Origin: Grammothele lineata | Lineage: Eukaryota; Basidiomycota; Agaricomycetes; Polyporales; Polyporaceae | Reading direction: 5' to 3' | Length of the DNA: 64,000 nucleotides | Assembly: GCA_002150815.3 (NCBI GenBank) | Contig: NDFF03000381.1 | Coordinates: 806,001 to 870,000, forward strand | In this document: positions 56,027 to 64,000 of the stretch, in pieces | Layout: each line of letters starts with the position of its first letter | Position numbering within the stretch: position 1 is the stretch's first letter | The notes under the pieces: generated by a model | Seen by the model: the letters and a program-made list of their open reading frames with translations, nothing else | Told to the model about the DNA's origin: nothing | Databases searched by the model: none | Translations under genes and position numbers: made by a program

Positions 56027-58270
56027 CTACTCTACGTCATCTATGTGCTTACGGTCTCCGCTACTCAAATAGCAGTGCCTTCCGTTGGACTCTCCACCCG
56101 GCTCGGAAGCGGGCTGCAGCCGTCTCTGAAATCGCAGCCGATCAGAAAAAAGCGCTCGCTCGGGCAAGGCAGACGCTCCCGTGCGCAAGACGCCGGCACA
56201 GCGGCTCTCGAGAACGCGTGAGCGTCGAGACTCGAGCCCGCCTAGCAGAGATCACTTAAGGCGGTGTTGATTTTTGTCCAAACATTGCCACACAAACTAC
56301 TTGTACCGTACTTGAAAACGGCCAATCCAGTGTTGTTCTATTGGATCGAATGCAAGCTTCCACCAAGCGTTCCCGGTGTCCGGTCCGCCCGCCTTGTCCT
56401 CGCGGCCCATCACGCCGCGTTACATTCTGTCACGTATTGTCACACTCTGTCACGATGGGACACGCTTACTTCAGCTCACGCGGGACTGTGGCTCGAGACG
56501 CGAGAAACGCAGCTTCTGACTGGCTCCCCGTGCCCCCGCCCCCCGCCCCCGCCCCAAAACCACACTCCAACATCTTTGGACAGCCTAAAAAGCAACCTTC
56601 AAGTCATTCGGTGTCTCCTCTCTCTTTAGTGTCTCTCTTCTCATCTCTGTTTGTGTCACTTTCCATACGCCTCGCCGCCAGCGATCGCGGCAGGACCGGC
56701 CACTTCTGCGGGTACCTCTTGCAACGTCTAGTCGTTCTTAGAAGCCCCACAGCTCCTCTCGTGCTACCTACAACGTATATCCCTTCTAAGTCGTATCCTA
56801 TGTTATCCAATCGCGCGTGCTGTGCCGCGAATCTGATCATACTCTCATCTTCACATACAGCGCTGTCTGAGAATACGCCGCTCTCCACCCGTGCACTGCT
56901 CTCTGCTCATGCACACGCCTCTCCGCGTGCGCAACGCTGTCCGCCCAACTGTCTTCCTCCCGCGTACCGCTTTCCGTCAGCGCGTTACCTGTTTGCCACG
57001 CGCCGCTCCCCTAGCCGCTTGTATCCTCTTGTAAACCCGGCGATCCCGAGCTGCACGGACGATTGCCCTGCGAGATTAGACACTCTAGCTGGTAAGTCAT
57101 GTGTATGGAGTACGCGATTGCGATGTATAAGCGGGATTAAAGGAGAAGTGAACGAAGGTAAGGCGAAGGTGCCCTGCTCCACACGTTGCAGCGTTTCGCC
57201 CTCGTATTAGTAGCCCACAAGATTGCCTCGTACTCTACGTGTATGCTGTGTGTATATGAAAATATCGTCGAGATTCTATCGTGTGATGCGTGCACCTGAT
57301 CGAGGCGAACCAAGGAATAGCTCAGCCTGTTCAGCTACCCAGCCACAATAATGCAGTAATCGTCGTCGAGCGCTCTCGAACAGCCGCAAACAGTGGCAAA
57401 GAGCTTGAGGCAGGGGGACCAGTCTCGCTAACTCACGCGGTTCTTGAGACTCTCGAGTGCCCTCGAGCAGTGTCGTCTTTTCCTGATCGGCGATTGGCTC
57501 CAAGTATGGCTCACGAGTCACCAATGTGTCGCTACCCATCAGTCGCCCTAACTATCGTCCCTACTCCTAACTCGACCTATACTCTCTCTCCGCGACGTTG
57601 GTGTTGAACCCGACGAGATTTGCCTACCGCCTACCATCGTATCTACTCCCGCGTACGTCGGTGGACACTAAGCTGTTAGTTCTAAGGCGCGTAACGTATC
57701 TTTTCTCCAATTGCCATGCTTAATCAAGCCTGCCCGTAAATGACCGCCAACGCGACACGGCGACGATGGTATCACCAGAATACACCCCGACACGCCGGCT
57801 CCAGACGCACTTCCATGTCTCCTTCCTCGTTCGTACACCTACCCGATGGATGACACGACCAGCCGAGTCACCGTGATATGTGGACGCTCGCGCCCGCTCT
57901 CTCTGCCATCGCCACCACCGCTGTCCCGGCCGCGCTGGTCGCTCACTCAGTCAAGACATTTTCAAACATTCGCCAGCCTGTGGAGTCCTTAAGCAGGGAC
58001 AGTGGACGTCGTCCATGCTATAAACCTCTACACAACCCACGGCCTACGCCTGCTCGACGGTCATCCCGTCACCGACTTCAGCATGTTCCTCGCACCCCCT
58101 TGACGCGACTCGTCGATGTCGGGCCCAGCCACCCACGTCACACCTCCTGCTGCAGCTATGTTTATAGTGTAGAACCCATGTAGGAGTTGCATTCATCCGA
58201 AACCAGAATACTACTGCCGGTAGGACCTGCGGATTGTGACGCCTGCGACACGACCACACAACTCCAGCGG
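56027..58270. other. Gene-poor region with C-rich and CTCGAG-rich patches
   Basis: No gene could be assembled. Notable are the C-rich simple sequence at 56525-56565 and clusters of CTCGAG or CTCGAGA near 56210-56245 and 57370-57475 similar in style to 35408-35510. The open frame at 56341-57210 is compositionally driven and has no motif. Confidence 0.4.
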
Positions 58271-58580
58271 TCAAAGCTTTGCTCCCACCCGCTTCCGGCG
58301 GAACAAGTGCACATGCAGTAACCCCCTCTTCTGGAGCTCATGAAACATGGAGGTGCCTTGCGCGCGCCACAGGGTCATCTTCTTTGACGAGAACATGGGC
58401 TGCCCCAACCATGATATCAGTCCGTAGTACGTCTACGAGAAGAAAGGCAGCGCCGCTTACCATCTTGTGACGAATACGCTCGCCCTCGGACATCTGGGTG
58501 CTTTCCGGGACCGGACGTACGACCTGTTCGCCGTCAATGATCTGAATATCGCATCCGAATAAAACCCAAACGACGTACAG
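58271..58580 (-). CDS. Partial gene: last two exons of an unknown protein
   Basis: Exon 58580-58461 begins after CTCACAG and ends at a GTAAGC donor. Exon 58381-58271 begins after GTCAAAG and ends at TGA, and both are in phase 0 (120 and 111 nt). The readable sequence is LYVVWVLFGCDIQIIDGEQV, VPESTQMSEGERIRHKM, then TLWRAQGTSMFHELQKRG. Upstream exons on the minus strand (58600-59000) could not be fixed. The opposite strand also has a long open stretch here, so the strand call is only moderately safe. Confidence 0.36.
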
Positions 58581-60297
58581 CTGTGAGATGCTTCATAACG
58601 CACATAGTGCCCATACGCTTTCCATTGCTATATATCGGTTCGGTACCAAACCTCAGAGCGCACGCCTTTGATTGTTCATCTCGGCCATGCCGTGGACAAC
58701 GTCTCACGCCCCGACGCGAACCCGCAGCTCAGACGCCGGTTCCACGCATCTCGTCAGCACGCTGACCTACGCTGCGATCCATCGGCGACAGCCCTGCGCC
58801 ACAGGGTCTATGGTGCCCATCGTTTCCAACCCCCCGTTTCCCCCTGCACCGTCCCCTCCGTCCCCTCATTCCCCTCATCGGATTCCATCACTGTCCTCTC
58901 AACCAGAAAAATTCTACATCTACTCTTGCCACCTCACGATTAGCGAAAACCTACAGCAGCCAGATGGCAACATTCTACAGCGAGCTACAATGCACGCTGG
59001 ACGACGACGCATTGCTCCGGAATGGTGCGTTGCAGTCAATCACGTCGCATTCCACATCTCCTCCATGCCACAGTTCGTTACCTCCTGTACTCTGCCGCGA
59101 AGAAACGGGCGAAGGCTGAGCATTCTTAGAAACCACGCCCTCCCCGACCCCTATACTGGCATTGTCGACGCTCCGTTAGACTCGTGACCAGCCTCTACGG
59201 TGCACCGCAATACTATAGTTCACGCAACGTGGAATCTGAGAGGTGTGGGACGGGTTTTGCGTGGGGGGACAGCTTAGGCGGGGCGAGTACGGTGCTTCCT
59301 CCCCCTCTCCCCGTACCAAGGCGGCTGGTTACGAGACTAACGCTCCGTCTTACCGTCATCGCCGCTCTTATCTCACTGCCCATGTCCTCTCTCCCCCGCC
59401 CCCTCCCTCGCAATCTCAAGCATTACTATTCCTCATTCCGAACCACTACCATACGGTGTACTACCATAAGTCGCCCGCAGGCCTCACTCATAGTACCCCT
59501 AGGCACATATGACTCATATCCATCCCTCGTACCAATATTCACATAATTTCTTCGCTTCAGTCACAATCAAATGTTGATAGACCATGGTGCTTTGATGTTG
59601 CCAATGGAAACGCAATTACTATCATGATTCCTTAGCCAGTACCTGCTAGTCGATTATACGTCAGATCCAACGACGACTAGATGATTTTTGCTATCGCCCA
59701 TGACACTGCACATCTTGTATTCTATACCTCTCAATAGAGACCAAAAAACATGCTAGTACGGGACTATGCTCGACAGCGCTCATCGACATTCGCTAGACAT
59801 GAACAGACGGTTTGTCAGTGATTGACGAAGAGAGGCACAACTAATCCGCCCCCAATAGCCATTAGTGAATGACAGCCAGACGGTATATTCGCATGCGAAT
59901 GAGCAACGATAGACATACATGTCTACACCGTACCGTACACCAATGAAGGGCGCCCACCTACTAGAGACACGGCTGGGGCCCTGCTCGGCATTTGGGCGGT
60001 CACCCAGTATCCCAGAATCGCGGTGTCTCACTTCAGGCTATGGCTCTACAGTAATCTCAAACACGTTAGCGTATACGAGTTTGAATAGTTGACGAATACA
60101 GCATGACATTCACCATTGGGCCCAACTCAACTTCGAGACACAAATTCTTTTTCCCTCAGCACGCAATCAGGTAAAGCAAACTTGAATATTTAAACAACTC
60201 CCGAGCGTACCGAACACCCATCCCTACGCATCTCAAAGGCCGACCCCAGAACCCAAAGCACACCCTTGTCCACCCCATCCTGCCTCAATCAACTATC
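58581..60297. other. Region without an assembled gene
   Basis: Probably contains 5' exons of the partial gene at 58271-58580 and the promoter of paralogue B. The bases just before 60298 are C-rich with short CCAGAACCC-like runs typical of leaders in this genome. Confidence 0.35.
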
Positions 60298-61248
60298 ATG
60301 CACGCTCAGAAGTCCATGCTCGCCACGACCGGCACGGCGAAGTTCACCTCGACACCTGCTCACAACGTCGTTCCTCCGGTCGCCGCAACCTCATCCGCTG
60401 CCGACAGTCCCTCTACCACAAACGGCATGCCCAGGTCTGCTCCGGCCACGAACGCTGGAGTCACGGGCGTCGCGAAGGCTCCTCAGACGCGGCCCGAGGG
60501 ACTACAAAAGAAGGTGTGAAAGACATCACCCGAAAGACGACGCTACTCACACTTAACATACTTGACATAGCTCCCATCTTGCCGGGCGCTGATTTTCCCC
60601 ATCAGCGGACCAGCTGGATACATCAGCCTTCCAATGGAGGTCAACGACAAAGGAGACCAGAAACGCGTACTCAACGTCGCTTCGCGGTGGTCCATAACGG
60701 GAACGCAGCAAACGTTCTCCTTCAAAGTGGCTCAAAACGGCCATGTCGCATTCTATACCCTCTTCATGATCATCACAGACGACCCGAGCGCGCCCCCTAA
60801 CCCGTCTGTTCAGTATTGGGTGGGTTCCGATCCGCGGCCCTGGCCCGTGGAGTTGATCTTCATCCGCACGGACAAGGAGAGGACTACGGTTTACGACATG
60901 TTACCGGCCTACCAGGAGGACGTTCGTGAGATCCTGTACATGTAAGGCAAACCGTCAATGAAAGTCTAACGAAGTCACTTTGTACTAACCAATCTTGTGA
61001 ACAGCATGGTGGACTGGTTCACGGGACATCTTCGACTGAGCATATGCAATCAAGACGAAACCATGTCGACTAGCAGCGAAGAATCCAACCTGGAGAGTTA
61101 TGCCCGCTATGAACCCATACGCAGCGACGAAGATGAGGAAAGCGACGAAGACGAGGACGGCGAGGCCATGGATACCGATGACGACGAAGGTACTAGCGAT
61201 GAGGACGACTGTCCCGACGACATAGAGTGGATGGAAGACGATATCTGA
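60298..61248 (+). CDS. Acidic-tailed protein, 276 aa (paralogue B)
   Basis: Exons 60298-60513, 60571-60941 and 61005-61248 join in frame. The introns are 57 and 63 nt, and the second has a textbook TACTAAC branch site. Residues 1-72 are Ala/Thr/Ser-rich and disordered. Residues 73-210 form the core shared with paralogue A (ALIFPISGPAGYISLP; RWSITGTQQTFSFKVA; FMIITDDPSAPPNPSV). The tail is almost pure acid (SDEDEESDEDEDGEAMDTDD). Intron positions and phases match paralogue A exactly, which shows a gene duplication with introns retained. It lacks the 48-residue repeat of A. Function is unknown; the acidic tail hints at binding basic partners such as histones (inference only). Confidence 0.75.
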
Positions 61249-61580
61249 TCGAATATCTACTTTTCATCTGTCACAGCGACACGCGATCGCTTAGTTCTCA
61301 GCCAATGTTACTTCGTCTGTCACGCATGTCACGTTCGTACTATTTTGAACATAGAAGGAGACCAGAAGCGTGATGTCACGTCACGTTTGGTCACACCTCA
61401 CCCCGTTCATTTACCAGACAAGACCTGGTCTACTAGTCGTAGCCCAGGGACGAGTTCTGAAAGGGTGGTATTCCGCCCCGAGCGGCATACTCACAAGCAC
61501 GCGAATAATACACTGATAATACACGCGGACACTTCCTTCTTTTCCCCACCGACCGACGAAGACCTCGACAGCCTTCCCGC
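61249..61580. other. Intergenic, converging 3' ends
   Basis: Short spacer between paralogue B (+) and the glycerol kinase (-). It must hold both terminators; repeated GTCACG-type runs are visible near 61310-61395, but no clear terminator can be assigned. Confidence 0.45.
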
Positions 61581-63976
<2,396 letters not shown>

Positions 63977-64000
63977 GGTGCAGGTACAGGCTATATAGGA

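Noticed and set aside
56341..57210. 289-codon plus-strand frame
   Set aside because: Low-complexity Ser/Pro/Arg composition from C-rich DNA, no motif, and no codon pattern like the confident genes.
58347..58562. Plus-strand ORF with one internal TAG, considered as a pseudogene
   Set aside because: The opposite strand has two exons with consensus splice sites and no stop, which explains the openness better.

Overview
The window looks like nuclear DNA of a filamentous basidiomycete, most likely an Agaricomycete and perhaps a polypore. The genes are cut by many short GT-AG introns (mostly 45-70 nt), coding GC is about 50-60 %, and there is a Helitron with a DUF6570-type N-terminus. Several gene families recall agaricomycete genomes: an F-box/nucleotidyltransferase-like protein, a LAMMER-type kinase and many intron-rich orphan genes. 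Gene models were built by hand by joining reading frames across consensus splice sites. Where given, each exon chain preserves frame and ends at a stop.

Layout. 1-2.5 kb: no solid gene. 2.5-3.9 kb (-): a small homeodomain-like protein. 5.1-8.6 kb (-): a complete 1000-residue copper P-type ATPase (CCC2 type). It is divergent from 9.4-11.0 kb (+), the 25S rRNA adenine methyltransferase RRP8. 11.34 kb (-): tRNA-Gln(CTG), apparently with a tiny intron. 12.0-18.5 kb (-): an almost intact Helitron coding an HUH Rep part and a PIF1-like helicase part, separated by one frameshift. 19-33 kb: a run of lineage-restricted genes. These are a 200-aa orphan, a 432-aa seven-exon orphan, a 98-aa orphan, a 417-aa F-box/nucleotidyltransferase-like protein, a 384-aa F-box-like protein, and 134-aa and 205-aa orphans. 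33-38.6 kb: gene-poor, with GC-rich islands. 38.6-41 kb: an AT-richer island with two tandem paralogous genes and a three-exon 101-aa gene. 42.4-43.9 kb: a tail-anchored-type membrane protein and a 115-aa orphan. 44.7-46.5 kb (-): a LAMMER-type kinase with apparent frameshifts. 46.9-48.3 kb and 60.3-61.2 kb (+): two paralogous acidic-tailed proteins. 48.9-49.1 kb: a minisatellite. 49.7-52.5 kb (-): a complete ten-exon KDM3-like JmjC histone demethylase with an extra C-terminal C2H2 finger. 55.3 kb (+): a 254-aa orphan. 61.6-64.0 kb (-): a complete ten-exon glycerol kinase.

The conserved housekeeping genes (CCC2, RRP8, tRNA-Gln, GUT1) sit at the two edges. The middle 45 kb is accessory: transposon, decayed genes, duplicated orphans, simple repeats and a chromatin regulator. 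There is no operon-type organisation. The only shared regulatory space of note is the about 0.8-kb divergent promoter between CCC2 and RRP8. No CRISPR array, rRNA gene or prokaryotic system is present.
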